DNA from: Lepidodermella squamata
Lineage: Eukaryota; Gastrotricha
NCBI GenBank assembly: GCA_047495785.1
Contig: JBLDXI010000013.1
Location: forward strand, 372,001 to 436,000
Length of the DNA: 64,000 bases
Reading direction: 5' to 3'
The notes under the pieces were generated by a model. It did not search any database. It was not told where the DNA came from and saw only the letters and a list, made by a program, of their open reading frames with translations. A program made the translations under genes and the position numbers. Positions 34,658 to 46,576 of this stretch are shown piece by piece; the first letter of the stretch is position 1, and each line of letters begins with the position of its first letter.

Positions 34658-35771
34658 TCAACGGAATGACGCACGAATGATGCGGTCGTTGATGGGCATC
34701 GTTGGCCTGAAGTTGGTTTCTATCTTCGAATTAGCATGTCGGTCGGTGGGCGACTTGCCGTGACTGAGCTGCCGGAATGCGTCCAACTGGTCAGCCGAAA
34801 CTTCCAACGGATGGTCAAGGACGATCCAAGTAACGCACTCCAATAGCGGCGGAGTTGTCAAAGAACCTGTGAAAAATGCTTGTAAACTCAGTTGTTCACT
34901 TGAATCTACTGCATCTCACCGGGATAAGTGTAGTACCGCTCGGTATTGCTGGGCAATAGTCCGCGAACGTCAACAGGATTTGCCGCCATCACAACAGCTT
35001 GATCAGCGTAGGTGATACGGTTGAAGTCATCAATCAGCTTCTGTAAAGCCGGGTTGCGTTGTCCGATCTTTGAAAGAGAAAATACGCATTCAAAACATGT
35101 AAGCCAAGTCACAAGTAGCAAACCGCTTACCTTGAAGAAAATGCCAACAACAGCCAAGCCATCCGGGTTCTGCACAGCATCGGCAACAGTTGCATACTTG
35201 TCAGCGTTAAAATGCACCAAGTGTAACTGTTAAATAACGGAAATGTATTATCAAATTGAACTCAATAATCAGAGACTCACTTCAGCAGGAAAAGCACGTC
35301 CATTAAGCTGTAAATATAATGTGATTTAATATAATTTTTCTCGAGAATCATGCCAAACTTTACAGTATGTTCAGATCCGCGATCATTTTTTGACGACCAG
35401 TGAGCGTGCAGCTGCACGAGGTGGTAAGTGTCCGGCAAAGGTCCGCCACTCAGGGCTAAAATGAATCATTTTAATAATTTAAGCAAAGAGACTTCTGGGG
35501 CTAGGAACTCACTGTTGCTGGCCTCCTCATTGAAGTCGACCTGGAAACTGTGGCCAGTGTTTTTCAGCGCCTTAGCCGAGAAAGGATCGTAGTTCATCTT
35601 CAGCGGCGTCAAGGTGCCGTCGTAGCGAACGTAAGCAGCGCTCGTGTCAATGTCAACCGGGCTCTGGTGAGCGCCAAGGCCCGATGGGTAGTGCTTCGAC
35701 CACGTGTGCGGTCCGTTGTCGCTGCCGTAACCCCACTTGGGAATCTCGTCGTGATCAGGTTGCGATGCCAT
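34658..35771 (-). CDS. Alpha-carbonic anhydrase, cytosolic type, all catalytic residues present
   Basis: Six exons (35771-35513, 35455-35364, 35307-35281, 35226-35131, 35067-34920, 34866-34658) give 276 residues, near human CA II (260). Every key feature is present: [12 protein letters not shown] at the N-terminus, QSPVDI, the proton-shuttle H74 in NTGHSF, zinc ligands H103 and H105 in LHAHW and H128 in LHLVHFN, and [14 protein letters not shown] with both threonines. There is no signal peptide or membrane anchor, so it is probably cytosolic and fast. One exon is only 27 nt. This is the least altered of the four local paralogues and a good reference for what the others have lost. Confidence 0.95.
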
Positions 35772-37348
35772 TCTTACGCCGCTGGTGTATTGGTGATTAG
35801 ACTCAGATCTGCATTTAAAATAAAACCCATTCGTTAATTACCCATTTTCAAAAAGGCTTCGTAAGAAAATAAGGCTTTTAACAGATTGATTTTCATTATG
35901 CTGATCAAATGAAAATCAATCGTATAAGAAATAAGCAAGATTTACGGCAAGTCGGCCCGCTTCGCTAGGCAGCAGCCCATCATTATCTCAGCCTCGCGTT
36001 AAATTTGCGACAACTCAACGGTAACTCAACAGCAGCATTTCTTGGCGTTTCTCAAGACCTTGTTCGCCCTGTCTACAGCGCAAATCCATATTATACCAGC
36101 ATATTGAATATTGGGTTTGTTACGGCAGAGGTGATAGTCAAATAATGCGTATTAATCGCGAAATTGATTTAATGGCGCAATTCGACATTAATAATTTAGC
36201 GAGCAAATATCCGCTATTTCAGCTTTTTTAGCAGTTTGGAAAAAAACTATACCAGAGATCACAGCCATTTAAAACTGATTTTTGAGTTTTATTTGGGCTT
36301 GAAACTAACGTAACTTTGGCGAGCGAAGCTTTGTTCTTTTCAGCTATGCGGAGAAATAACGCAAGAAGGATATAAGAAGACTGGATCGAGGGCAACCTTC
36401 AAAAGCAAAGACAGCGTTCTGCGAGAAGGATTTTTTTGAGACAATTTGAATGCACTTGGTCAATGTCTTTGACGTCGCACTTATTGCACTTATTGAAACC
36501 GCAGATCTGTATATTCATGTCTTGTGGCTTTCACTTATCAAAGACAAAGTTCTTCGACATGGTGGCCCAAATTGGCCAGTAATAATGGGCTTTTTACGTC
36601 TAATTGCGAGCTGATCATTTTTTAATTAAAGATACGCTGCTAATGCGGCTAGCCAATATATTGCAATCTCAGAGGTGTTCTTTGCCCAAGAGTTGAGAAA
36701 AAAACAATAATTTTTCTCGGCGGCGCATATAACGAACAGAAGTTTGGCGATTTCCGTGAGCAAATAAAAATCCGAACTGCCATGCGTGCTGTGCAAATAA
36801 TAAAATGCTTCACTAACTAACTTGTCGGCATTGGTGTGGTGAGGATGGTGGTGAAAAAAACGGTCTAGCCGTCACCTTTTTATACATCACATGCGCTAGC
36901 CAGCAGGTTCTGGCCCGGCGCATGATAATGTTACGACCACCGTTTTCATTAGGGCGTACAGTTTTTGCACACCGATCCAAGTGCGCTGGCTTCGCATGAG
37001 CAAGCTAAAATTCGTGGTTTCACTTCCAGAATAATAAAAACACCAGAATAACCTCAAATGCGGAGACGCGGGAAAACCGGAGTTGCGTTGTCACTCGTGA
37101 AACAGAAAAAAATGAGCCAGTATGGGAACCGCACTACAAGCGTTTTTTGCCCAGTGGTCGTGTATCCTTTTCAAGCGAGTAAGTATATTATCGATTTGAT
37201 AGCAAAGCCCGCCTCTTATATAAATATTACCCTCACCTCGCTTATCGTATTTTGTGGTAGTATAAAAGACACGTGTAATAACAATTTCGCGGCATCGCAC
37301 AGAAAACGGTTTCTAGTAAAAAAAGTTATCATTCCACGCCACTTTTTT
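35772..37348. other. Intergenic region
   Basis: No gene is supported. An AT-rich stretch with a weak ORF at 37058-37390 that overlaps the end of the next minus-strand ORF. Confidence 0.6.
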
Positions 37349-37951
37349 TTACCTGCTGCTACCCCGACTATTTTCACACGAATCAACTGAAAGACGATGA
37401 AGAATTTCATGTGTGCTTTTTCCTGCTGTATGATCTAAGTGATTCGTGCATCGACAGGTTGAGGTAAACACATCGTCGTTGCTGCTAGTTTTCGATGCGA
37501 AGACTGAAGACGGAGACATTTGCGCTAGGGAGGAAGCTAGGCTCAGTGCGCTCAGCTGACTGCTGGAAGCACTGTGAGGGAGCGTCGCCAGAGCGCCAAC
37601 TTTGGCCCGAACTCGGCCGACCGCCTTGGAAGAAACACTGCGTTTGGTGATAGCCCGGCCGTCTCGTAGCCGGTTTTGGCGGCTGAATACGCCCTGGAGG
37701 CAACCATTTCTATCTTCGTCATCGCTACTCTGTCGATCGTCGCAGTCTTCGTCGTCGCAAATTAAATTAGGCCGGGTTATCAAGAAGGCGATAGATGCTA
37801 CCTGCTCGCACATGGCAGAGGTAGCTGACATGGTTTGTGCAACAGGTTGATGGCGGGGTGACGGTCCAGCGTTAGGGCTGTGATGCAGTAATCGAGGGCT
37901 CTTGACGCGCCAAGTAGCCGCAGAATTCTGATTTTTAGGCCTCGACGTCAT
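37349..37951 (-). CDS. Ser/Arg-rich hypothetical protein
   Basis: A single open frame of 200 residues with a TATATATAT box 41-49 nt upstream of its ATG. The protein is Ser-rich (about one fifth), with an acidic patch (DDEDCDDRQSSDDEDRN, near 66-82) and basic neighbours, and has no signal peptide or clear membrane span. Base composition is more GC-rich than its AT-rich flanks, which favours a real coding region. I recognise no domain. A competing open frame on the other strand (37602-37850) is shorter. The ORF might also be one exon of a longer gene, because a good isolated exon lies upstream at 38508-38587. Confidence 0.45.
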   Translation of the reverse strand: MTSRPKNQNSAATWRVKSPRLLHHSPNAGPSPRHQPVAQTMSATSAMCEQVASIAFLITRPNLICDDEDCDDRQSSDDEDRNGCLQGVFSRQNRLRDGRAITKRSVSSKAVGRVRAKVGALATLPHSASSSQLSALSLASSLAQMSPSSVFASKTSSNDDVFTSTCRCTNHLDHTAGKSTHEILHRLSVDSCENSRGSSR

Positions 37952-39833
37952 CGTAAGAGCTAGAATACGCCGATGAAACCCGCAAAGGCACTATATATAT
38001 TTCGCACCTAATCACTACATCACTAAAGACGTATATAGGTAGCGCATTTCTTCTCTGAGCGAGTCGGTTTTCACTTGATCGCCTCATTTTTTTTTACAAA
38101 ATACTCAGTATAATGCCCGAATGTGTGAATTAGTCGGTGAAAAAAATCGATACATCAAGACACTCGAAATTATTAGCCAAAATGATTAAAATGCCGTGAG
38201 AATGACGAGTAACTGGATACTCAATTTAGCAATAGATTAACACAAACCTGATAGACATATCGCTGCGTGCAAAGTAGTTTTTCCCAGTATTCAATAGTTC
38301 GAGCAAGAACAAAAAGTTTTGTTGCCAACAATAATTCAAGTTACGCTTGCAATTCGATTTTTGAGATATGCTAGCGAGCGAATAAAGTCACTGAGCAAAT
38401 ACTGCGAGGCTGGCAATTTTCAATAAAACTTTGCGCGCTTTATTGTAAATATTTGCGAAAATCCGCTTTAAATTAAATTTTTTAGAAAAATCTCGAACCA
38501 CACTCACCTGAAGTCTGCCTGGGAAGTTTTTCGAAGAATCAGCTACGAACGATGATTTGTTATTGGGAAAATAAGGTACTTCCAAGCCTAAAACAATTCG
38601 AACCTGACGCCCATGTTATACCAACATTCCAGTAAAATAAGGTGTAAGAAAATAAGGAGGATTGAACCCGACTTTGATTCCTAATTTTCAGGCAATAAGC
38701 GAATTTTAAACATATTTTCGAAAACAGAGTGATCAGACATAAAAGTATCATAGGAGTGCGATTTATATAGAAAAATGATGTAAATTGTTATTGGCTTTCT
38801 AGAGGAGGATCGCGTGGTTAGCAAAAAGTTAAAGCCTTGCTGCGGGCGCGTATTATTTATGCGAAACGGGGAAAAAATACACAAAGAAAAATAATCTGCG
38901 GCTAAAAAATGATGGGCACGGCTCGTGTGTAGTAGTATCTGCGAGGCCTTGAAAATTTGCGGCTAGTTTTTTGCGGCCCGGAAGAATTTATGAAGGGTAA
39001 AAAATAATGCGTATTGCGTATACGCAAATTGGCTCACGATGAAAGTCCAATAATATAAAAAACAAGCATAAAGATTGGGGTTCTGCGCGTAATTTGATAA
39101 TAATAAATAGTATGTGACATCAATTCAATTGAATCGATTGATTTAACCCCGATATTGTATTCGAGAGATGCTGCCATATGCCATCGATGGCTCATTGTCT
39201 ATACACGCAAAAGGTACGAAAAAATAATATGGCTACTATTGGCCATGATCCATGATCTATTAAAACTATCCCGTTATATATTGATTGTTTTGAAACTATC
39301 AAGTATATTTTAGCCAGAATAATCGATTGTAGGCAAAAAATACAATTATCTTGAAAAAAACGTAGATTGCTCCACCTAATTTCTTGTTATGTTTTACAAA
39401 TTTTCGAGTGTCTTGACGTAATTTAAGACTAACCACTTGTTCGAATTATTTTTTTAATGGCGAATATGAAAAATCGACCCGCTCCTCTCATCACAACAGA
39501 TGGCAAAAAACCTGTAAAAAATTAGGAAAAAATGACATTATTCCCGAGTCTAACGATCGATTATATGAATGAGTTGGATATTTGAAAAAAGTATACATTT
39601 GCGGCTAAAATGTTTGATTCTCGAAGGTTGCGGCACCCCTTTGTCTCATTTCCTGCTTTTTTTACTCATTCCGGTCTTGAGATTTTAATCGCTCAAAAAC
39701 CGCAAGACGCAATTTTGTAGCGCATTTTGGAAGAAATGGCGGATGTGTGAAAAATCAAACAAGTATTGGTACTTTTATAGTTGGGTATTCGATATACGTG
39801 GCATTATAAATTAAATGAAATTGTAGAAAAAGC
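37952..39833. other. Intergenic region with one isolated exon-like segment
   Basis: AT-rich sequence. On the minus strand, 38587-38508 is an 80-nt segment bounded by a TTTTAG acceptor and a CAG-GTGAGT donor, with one open frame (VPYFPNNKSSF...). It could be a 3' exon of the gene at 40475 (adding LGSTLFSQ before a stop) or a 5' exon of the ORF at 37951. Nothing else was found. Confidence 0.4.
37992..38000 (-). promoter_or_regulatory. TATA-like box before the Ser/Arg-rich ORF
   Basis: TATATATAT lies 41-49 nt upstream of ATG 37951 in an otherwise ordinary AT-rich flank. It supports local transcription but is weak on its own. Confidence 0.3.
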
Positions 39834-40475
39834 TTACTTGGCAATAAAGTAGCGCCACACCAACAGCCCCACCGTCAAAGCAACGACTAGAGAAAGTACC
39901 GATAGCAAAATTATGACAATTTTGCGCCTTGACACCCTTCGTTCGGATGCGCCATCGCCTTTCGCCACAGAGTCGATGCTGCTTTTGGCTCGAATTATGA
40001 CTGGCGCCGGTTCAGGTGACATTGTTATTGCCGTAGCGAAATTCGGCGTTGCCGAGCGAGAATTCGTAGAAGCCTGAGCATTTTTGCTATAGCCAAAGAA
40101 AAAATGTTACATTTTGAATGTTGCCAAAGTAAGGATTGCATGCATGTAGTTGTCGGATGGCTGGTGAAAATTCATGAAATACTCAGGTGAACTTTTACTA
40201 CCCAAGAAATAACATCATGTGACGACATGACTACACATTTCAACAAACCGCTTCCTCAAAAAGTAACCGCCTTTTATAAAGCCTTCATCGCTTTCAGTAA
40301 TATATTTTCGGTTTCCTTTTGTCTCAAACTTCATAAATATTGGCTATATTGAAATTGCCTACCTCTGAGGTGTGACACTGATGACATTGAGCTTAGGACC
40401 GACGGTTTTCCACCACTCGCCATTCTCAGCATGGCCATCGTCGTCAATCATTGGTAATTGAATACCGTTAGCCAT
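39834..40475 (-). CDS. Small tail-anchored (or type II) membrane protein
   Basis: Two exons (40475-40363 and 40086-39834) joined across a 276-nt intron give 121 residues. The first 90 are polar, with an acidic start (MIDDDGHAENGEWW) and a Ser/Ala-rich middle. RRVSRRK then leads straight into a hydrophobic span, KIVIILLSVLSLVVALTVG. Only LLVWRYFIAK follows before the stop. As read, it is a C-tail-anchored protein with its bulk in the cytosol. However, GTAAGC at the stop codon is also a good splice donor, so the protein could continue after the span. Joined to the exon at 38587 it would gain only LGSTLFSQ. No family was recognised. Confidence 0.55.
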
Positions 40476-41434
40476 CTTAGAGTAAAGGTTGAATCTTCCA
40501 ATCAATATCCTAAGCCATTGTGGCTGAATTAGTCAGTCTCCGATATCCAAAGAAATCTGTAACGAAAGCGTTGCTTGGAAGTCTAACATTGCAATGAATA
40601 AAAAAGCTTACTTTCTCATGCTTAACTTAAGCAATTATAGGATTGATTCAATGCGATATATTCTGAAATTAGGACCTATTATAAAGGTAATAAAGGTGTT
40701 TCAGAATTATATTCATGATATTCTACCTCATGCATATTATTAGTTTATTATGCGATTTTTAGCCGTATATAGTTGTGCCTAAGAAGATCTTGCACTACAT
40801 AAATAGTCCCAAGGCTGGACCATCACATGAAGTAAGGTGGTGGCGCGTATATTAGTGCTGTCGCGAAAAACGGCCGGCGCGGTGCGCACTACACGTAAAC
40901 AACAACAAAAACATCAGAGTTTTGCTTGGTGCTTTGTAAAAAAATGCATCATGGCGAGAAAATCCAGCTTTGTTCTTGGAGAAAATCACGATGAAAACAA
41001 TCAGACTGAAAAATGCGATTATTTTTCGCTGTTTTTCAGGTGCAAATTTCACCTTCACTTATCACTCATCAATATTGAAATACAACACCCGAATCGCCAC
41101 GCTCTCTTGAGCTCGCTCAAGCAAAAGCGATACGTATTACATTTCCATGTGTCAAACTTTTTCTCATTTTCTAAAAAATGCGAAATCGACCTTGAGTTTT
41201 TTGCACCAGTTTTTCAATTTTTTGCAGCAAACTGGAACTGCCGCAATTCATTTTATTCCACGCTGAAGAGATGCCAATATCTTTCGGAATGAATAATAAT
41301 ATTGAATGGATATGAATAAGCGCAAAAATAAGGCACTATGGCTACGGGAACGCTAGGCGTCGCACTACACCTCTTGACTTTCATATAAGAGCAGCGCCTA
41401 ATAGCACACGTCGATTCAATCGTTGAAACTTTTG
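40476..41434. other. Intergenic region
   Basis: A 151-codon open frame at 40837-41292 has the Phe/Lys/Cys bias of AT-rich noncoding sequence and no domain, so it was not accepted. A TATA-like box at 41384 belongs to the next gene. Confidence 0.55.
41384..41389 (+). promoter_or_regulatory. TATA-like box of the Ly6-type gene
   Basis: TATAAG lies 51 nt upstream of ATG 41435, at a normal distance for a TATA promoter with a short leader. Confidence 0.35.
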
Positions 41435-41984
41435 ATGAATGACATGAATTCAGAGAAGCGCATCGTTCCGCTTCTCATTTTATGGGCGGTGCTGTTGAGC
41501 GGCAGTTCCATCGAAGCGTTAACGTGCACAGGCGGCTCCTGCACCATTTTCCCAGGAGCGGCTAACACCGTTTGCCAAGGTGTCTCATCTATCTTATCTG
41601 CTCTTGGCATACAAAGCACGCTAACCAACACCTACCCGGTGCTCTGTAATGCCAATGAAACTAAATGCGCGGTAAGAATTTGCAGTTTGAAGCCGATGAT
41701 CAAATCAGACGATTTTTTTTCAGGTGATTACGTTCAAAACGAACAACTCGAACGGCGACATTTTCTATGTGAAAACGTATCGTTGCGCGACAGACACAAC
41801 CTGTTCTTTGATCGCTCAGTCTATCGGAACATCAAACTCGACTTCAGGCGTCATCACAAACGCCTACTGCTGCAGCGACCCGAGTTGTACCGGTAGCCAC
41901 TTGGCCGCCTTTACGTGGCCTACTCTGTTATTAGTTGTCTTCCTCAGCGGCTGTTTGATTCTGAGAAATGATGTACCAACATGA
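41435..41984 (+). CDS. Ly6/uPAR-type GPI-anchored surface protein
   Basis: Two exons (41435-41671 and 41724-41984; 52-nt intron) encode 165 residues. A signal peptide (core VPLLILWAVLLSG) ends near residue 28, just before LTC. The mature part holds about ten Cys and ends its domain with CCSDPSCTG, the C-C-x(3)-D/S-x-C type close of three-finger Ly6 domains. Two or three N-x-S/T sites are present. The C-terminus is hydrophobic (WPTLLLVVFLSGCLIL) after a small-residue stretch, typical of a GPI attachment signal. Such proteins modulate receptors and channels or junctions at the cell surface; the partner here is unknown. A second in-frame ATG three codons later (41444) is an equally possible start. 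Confidence 0.8.
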
Positions 41985-42656
41985 AAAAAAGACACGCATT
42001 TCAATGGCCACGAGTTTTTTCATTTCGAGTTTTGTAAAACGTTCTACAAAGAGCCCGACTTCGCAGATCAAAACGGTTGTCGATGTCTCATTTTAAATAG
42101 GAATCTCAGTCACGCACGACTCATACATATAGCAGACAGGCTAATAAATACATCATCTCCGGGCTCAAAATATGAGATACATATAGAAGTCATCAGATCA
42201 TTTTGTTTGAATACAATCAATAAATTAGACGGATATTTTTTACGAGTTTTTTCTTCAAGTTATCTTCAAATTTTTATCACGTTTTCAAATTTTTCGATGA
42301 AAATACAGTCAAATAATTTCTCAAACAGGAAATCAAATCGCAAATAGAACGGAATATAGAACGGCAGATAAAAACCCAGCAATCGTTCGCAGAATTTTCC
42401 CTTTTTTACAGGACAAATTTTGAACCAAATAAATTAAAAACGGACGACCACAATGCAGTAAACAGGTCAGTGACATAAGCCAATAAACCATACAATCGAA
42501 AAAATGAGAGGCGTGTTCACGAAAAATCCATATAAAGAAACAGCAAGAAAAAGTTAAACAGTTGTTCATAGCAAACTGAACGCCCATAAATAAGCTGCCG
42601 AGAGGAGAGAGAGAGAGAGAGAGTGATATAAAATTCATCGCAGTAAAAAAGTGTCG
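41985..42656. other. Convergent spacer
   Basis: 3' flanks of the Ly6 gene and the large minus-strand gene. It contains the GA microsatellite listed separately and no exon. Confidence 0.6.
42605..42623 (+). repeat. (GA)n microsatellite
   Basis: About nine perfect GA units, 34 nt beyond the stop codon of the large minus-strand gene; in its transcript this would be a CU-rich tract in the 3' UTR. Confidence 0.8.
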
Positions 42657-45600
42657 TTAAAATGCGTTGAGTTCCGAAGTAGATTGCTCGTACGATGATG
42701 AGTAGTAGTCGACAGCAGACGGGTCGACGTTCTCGTCGTCCTGCTCGAGCAACAGGTAGCCGCCCAGGCGCAGCAGGAGGGACGATTTCGGTGGCGATTT
42801 CGGCGGCGTAGCCATGAGCGCGCCGCCGATGGTGTTGTTGCGTTGCAGCAGCGGCGCAGAGGCGCGGCGTTTGTGCGCCGACGACGGCGGCACGCCGAGC
42901 AGCATGTCGGCTGGCATGCGGCGGCCGTCGAGACGCTCGAAGTCTTCGTCATCGTCGGCGTCCTTCTTCGATGAAGCATCTCCGCTGTGGGACATGATGG
43001 CGATGTTGAGCATGGACGACGATCCGCGAGTGCCGGTGATGAAAGACATGACCTCGGGCGACACGGACTGGCGGAAGAGGTTGCGCAGTTTGACGATAGA
43101 CGCCGGCGACGCCGAGTCGACCACCGACAGCATTTGCAGCCACGCCGGGCCGCTGTTTGGATCGGAGGTTGTGAGCACCTCGAGAACGTCCTCGACGCTG
43201 GCGCCCCACTCGTCGACGAGGCGGCTGACAGGCGAAGCGAAGCCAAGACCGTCGCCGGTCGCGTTGCCACCCACCGCCATTAGCGCTTGCCGAATCGAAG
43301 AGGCAGCGAGGCCGAGCGGGGTGAGTCCGATGGCGGAAGTGCTGTCACAAGACAGAATAGGCAGCGGGCCTTGGCACAACTCAATCAGCGACTCCAGCAA
43401 GAGCGGGCCGGCACCAGGTGTCGGGAACAACCGCGAGTACAGCAGCGAAAGTTCGTCGAGTGAGAAGAACAGCGTGCCGGCTGAGTGCAGGCACATGGCA
43501 AGCCACGACAAGCGGCGCAGGTGTGCTCCCGACTTGTCATGCCGGTCTGGCCGAGCGACTTCAACGACCGAAGGTGTCACGGTCGATACCTAGGCAAATT
43601 AAAATTGTTGAATAATATTGTCAAGATTGAAATTGCAGCAATTACTTGAAAGGAAAAGGGTAGCTTGCGGATCACGTCTTCACGCTTGCCGGCTGATGAG
43701 AAGCGACGGCAGCTGACAAACGCGTCGCTGGCGAATTGGTCGAGATCAAAGCGAACGGGATCGTCGGGGGATGTGCCCGGCGGTACCTGGGTCAGGAGAT
43801 CGGTAATAGCGCTTAAACGGCGGCGCTTGGCGCAGCGTTGTGAGTTGCAAGTGATCGACACGTCAGGCGTGACCGACGTGCTGGCCTCCGCAGACGGGGC
43901 GACGCGGAACGAAAACTGTTCAGCTAGCACCCATTGAGGCTGGAAGGTGAAGCCGTCGACGAACGCGAATAGTCCGAACGGGTGCTTGCCAGCACGCTCG
44001 TCCTCCTCGGCCATGCGCAACAGGTCGGCGATGCACAGCCACTGGCGACCGTCGATGTCAGCCGTCGACGAGCAACAGCCGGGGAGGGGCGGCACGGGCA
44101 GAGCAACTGACAGCGCCTGAACAGCGTGAATGCGCCGGTCAACGGCGTGGCGCCACAGCGCTGCGTAACCGGGCAGGGTCAAGCCGACGAGACGCGGGCT
44201 GCCGTCGTCGTACTCGGATCCGAGCAGGTGCAACCAGCCGAGACGTTCCAGCTCGTCAAGATCCTCAACAATGCCGTCGAAATGCGCCCGCTCCAGGCAG
44301 ACGGATCGGCAGGCGCCACTGCTAAGCGTCGGCTCGTCGACCTCGGCGACGAACATCTGAAAGACGGTCACGAAGTCGCCCGGCCAAGAGCTGTCGAGCC
44401 AAAAGTTCGACGCGTAAGCCCACTTCTCACAGTCGAGAGCGAGTGTCATGTGCCACAACGGCGCCGAGTTGCCAGCGGCGGAGTGACTCGCCTTCAGGCG
44501 CATTATCGTCACGCAAGGATGCATGCGCAGGTAAAGCTCCATGGGCGCGCCTTGAAGCTGAATGGCGAGAAAGCCGTTCCAGTCGGCGAGCGCAACAGGC
44601 AAGTCAAGCTGTGCTGTCTTGTTGAAGCAGACTCGGTCGCAGCCGGTCTTGCGCAGGTCGTTGATGATGGCCATGACGTGGAAAAGCACGCTGATGGGGC
44701 CGAGTTCGGCTGGCGGGCGATACGAGCCTCGCGCCGCCGCAACGTCGGTGATGAGTTGGCGAAAGCGGTTGACGGCTGTCTGACGGCCGATCGGCGCACT
44801 GGTCGCCGGTGACAGCGCCAGGTCGAGAAACATCTCACCATGAGTCTTGATCAGATTGATGCCCGGCGTGTCGGCAGGGGCTGGCGGCGCGGCTCCAGCG
44901 CTGGGCTGGTCGTCTTCAGTTTCCGACAACAGTGCTCGCCGCCTGAATAAGAAAAATCAGTAAAGCATTATCTATAAATAATTTTCCGTGAAATAGCAAC
45001 CTGGTGTCTTCAGCCTCACGTTCGGGCGTGTCGATGCGGGCGGCGGCTGAGGCGCGACGGCGGCCGACGATCGCCCGTGCGCAACCGGTCGACAAGTTGT
45101 TCGAATTGTTCGAATTCGAAAGCGCCGGCGTCATGTTGAACGACGACGCGTGGGACTTGAGCGACGTGTCCGGTGGCGTGGGCGATGCTGCGCCGGAGCA
45201 GTAGGCCGTGTCGGACGAGCGTGGCGTGATCATTTGGAACAACGATGGCGGCGTGGAGATTGCCGACACTTCGAAATCTACGCATAAAAACAAATGTTTT
45301 GCTCATGAAGATGGCGCACCTAGACCTATAGGTTTACATTGCTTTTTACCATCGTCGGGCGTAATCTCAACCGTTGGAATCGATGCCTGTGGTTGGCCAC
45401 TGCCGATGGTGCCGATCTGCGCCAGTGAGCTCTGTGCCGACGCGCTCGAGTGGCCCAGATTTGCTGAGTTGTTCAGACTTGCTAGAGTTGTCGATTGGCG
45501 TTGATACTGATGAGATTGCCGACGGTTGTGGTTGTAGCTATCAGGCGGCGTTTGAACCACTTCTAGCTGATGGGTCGGCTGGTATTGCTGCTGTTGCTGA

Positions 45601-46576
45601 AACGGGGGCACTGCCTTGGGCATACAGCCTCCACCGCCACCTCCCCTGTTACCACTGTTTTGTTGCTTCGCGAGCTGGTCGCGAAGTTGGCGAAGAATGT
45701 CGTCGCGTTGCGTAGGTGTCAACTCGGCGTCATCGTAGATCCACACCTTGCGGTAGCCCACCTTAACCTCGTTCGACTTGGATTTCGCCAACCGCACCTG
45801 CTCGTCGGTGGCTACCGAGAGTACGGCGTATCGGTTTCGACCGGTTGGGTCGGCTTTGTCGTGGTGGCATTCTCCATCGATTATCTACAACAACAACGAC
45901 AACAGTTAATTTCACGACTTCATGAGAGGATGTTTTAATTTTGTTTTCTAAATTAAAATATTTTTCTATGTTTGTCTTTACTAAACAGAACTATTTCTGG
46001 AAATTAAGGACTTATAGTTAATTGTACTTTTCTACGTATTTTCAACTATCAAGATTAAGACTAATTAATTTAATTAAGCAAATCAAGCTATTAAGGTGGA
46101 ATAAGCCGAAGGAGATATTTTATTAGAAAATTACCTCGATGCCGTGTTTTTCGAGCTGTTTTCGCAAAACAGGCACGTACTCTGCCTGTTTCATGGCGTA
46201 GTCAAGGTTAGCAATGAAAATTCTTGGCATGCTGCCTAGAGGCTGGTTCACTGCTGGTGTTGAAAGCGAGCGGTTTAGAGTCGGCGATGTTGTGCCCAAG
46301 TTGTTGGCCATTCGCCGGTTCGAGCTGCCGTTGTTTTGGCTGCCGCTTTGGCCATTTGCGGCCATTTGCATTGAGATCGAATTGTTGGCGCTGTTATCCG
46401 CGATCATGTACGAATGTCCTTCATTGCCCTGTGTCAGTGAAGCTTCATAAGACGTCATCTGGATTAATTGCTGTGATTCTAAATTAAAAAAAATAGGTTA
46501 GGTCGATTTTGAAGTTTGAGAAATGGGAATCTTTACCAGATTCTCGGAACGATGGTGGTCGGGAAGAACGACGCAT
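42657..46576 (-). CDS. Large unrecognised protein (1151 aa) with an RRM-like N-terminal segment
   Basis: Six exons (46576-46537, 46478-46135, 45884-45320, 45277-45001, 44942-43646, 43589-42657) splice in frame to 1151 residues. Residues about 98-180 read like a degenerate RNA-recognition fold: a strand RIFIANLDY, a helix, then NRYAVLSVATDEQVRLAKSK and KVWIYDD. A long Gln/Ser/Pro-rich linker follows to about residue 415. From about 430 to 840 lies a well-structured, Trp- and Leu-rich region, for example LIKTHGEMFLDLALSP, ISVLFHVMAIINDLRKTG and LDELERLGWLHLLGSE. A further helical region runs to about 1010, then a Ser-rich acidic/basic tail. No signal peptide or membrane span. Codons are strongly GC-rich at third positions, unlike the neighbours, which explains the long antisense ORFs. 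I cannot name the family; the RRM call is inference. Confidence 0.8.

Noticed and set aside
40837-41292. 151-codon AT-rich ORF
   Set aside because: Phe/Lys/Cys-biased composition, no domain, no splice partners, no promoter-ATG relation.
42814-43593. 259-codon plus-strand ORF
   Set aside because: Antisense to the GC-rich last exon of the 1151-residue gene; GC-rich codon bias leaves the complementary strand free of stops.
44126-44812. 228-codon plus-strand ORF
   Set aside because: Same cause, antisense to exon 5 of the same gene.
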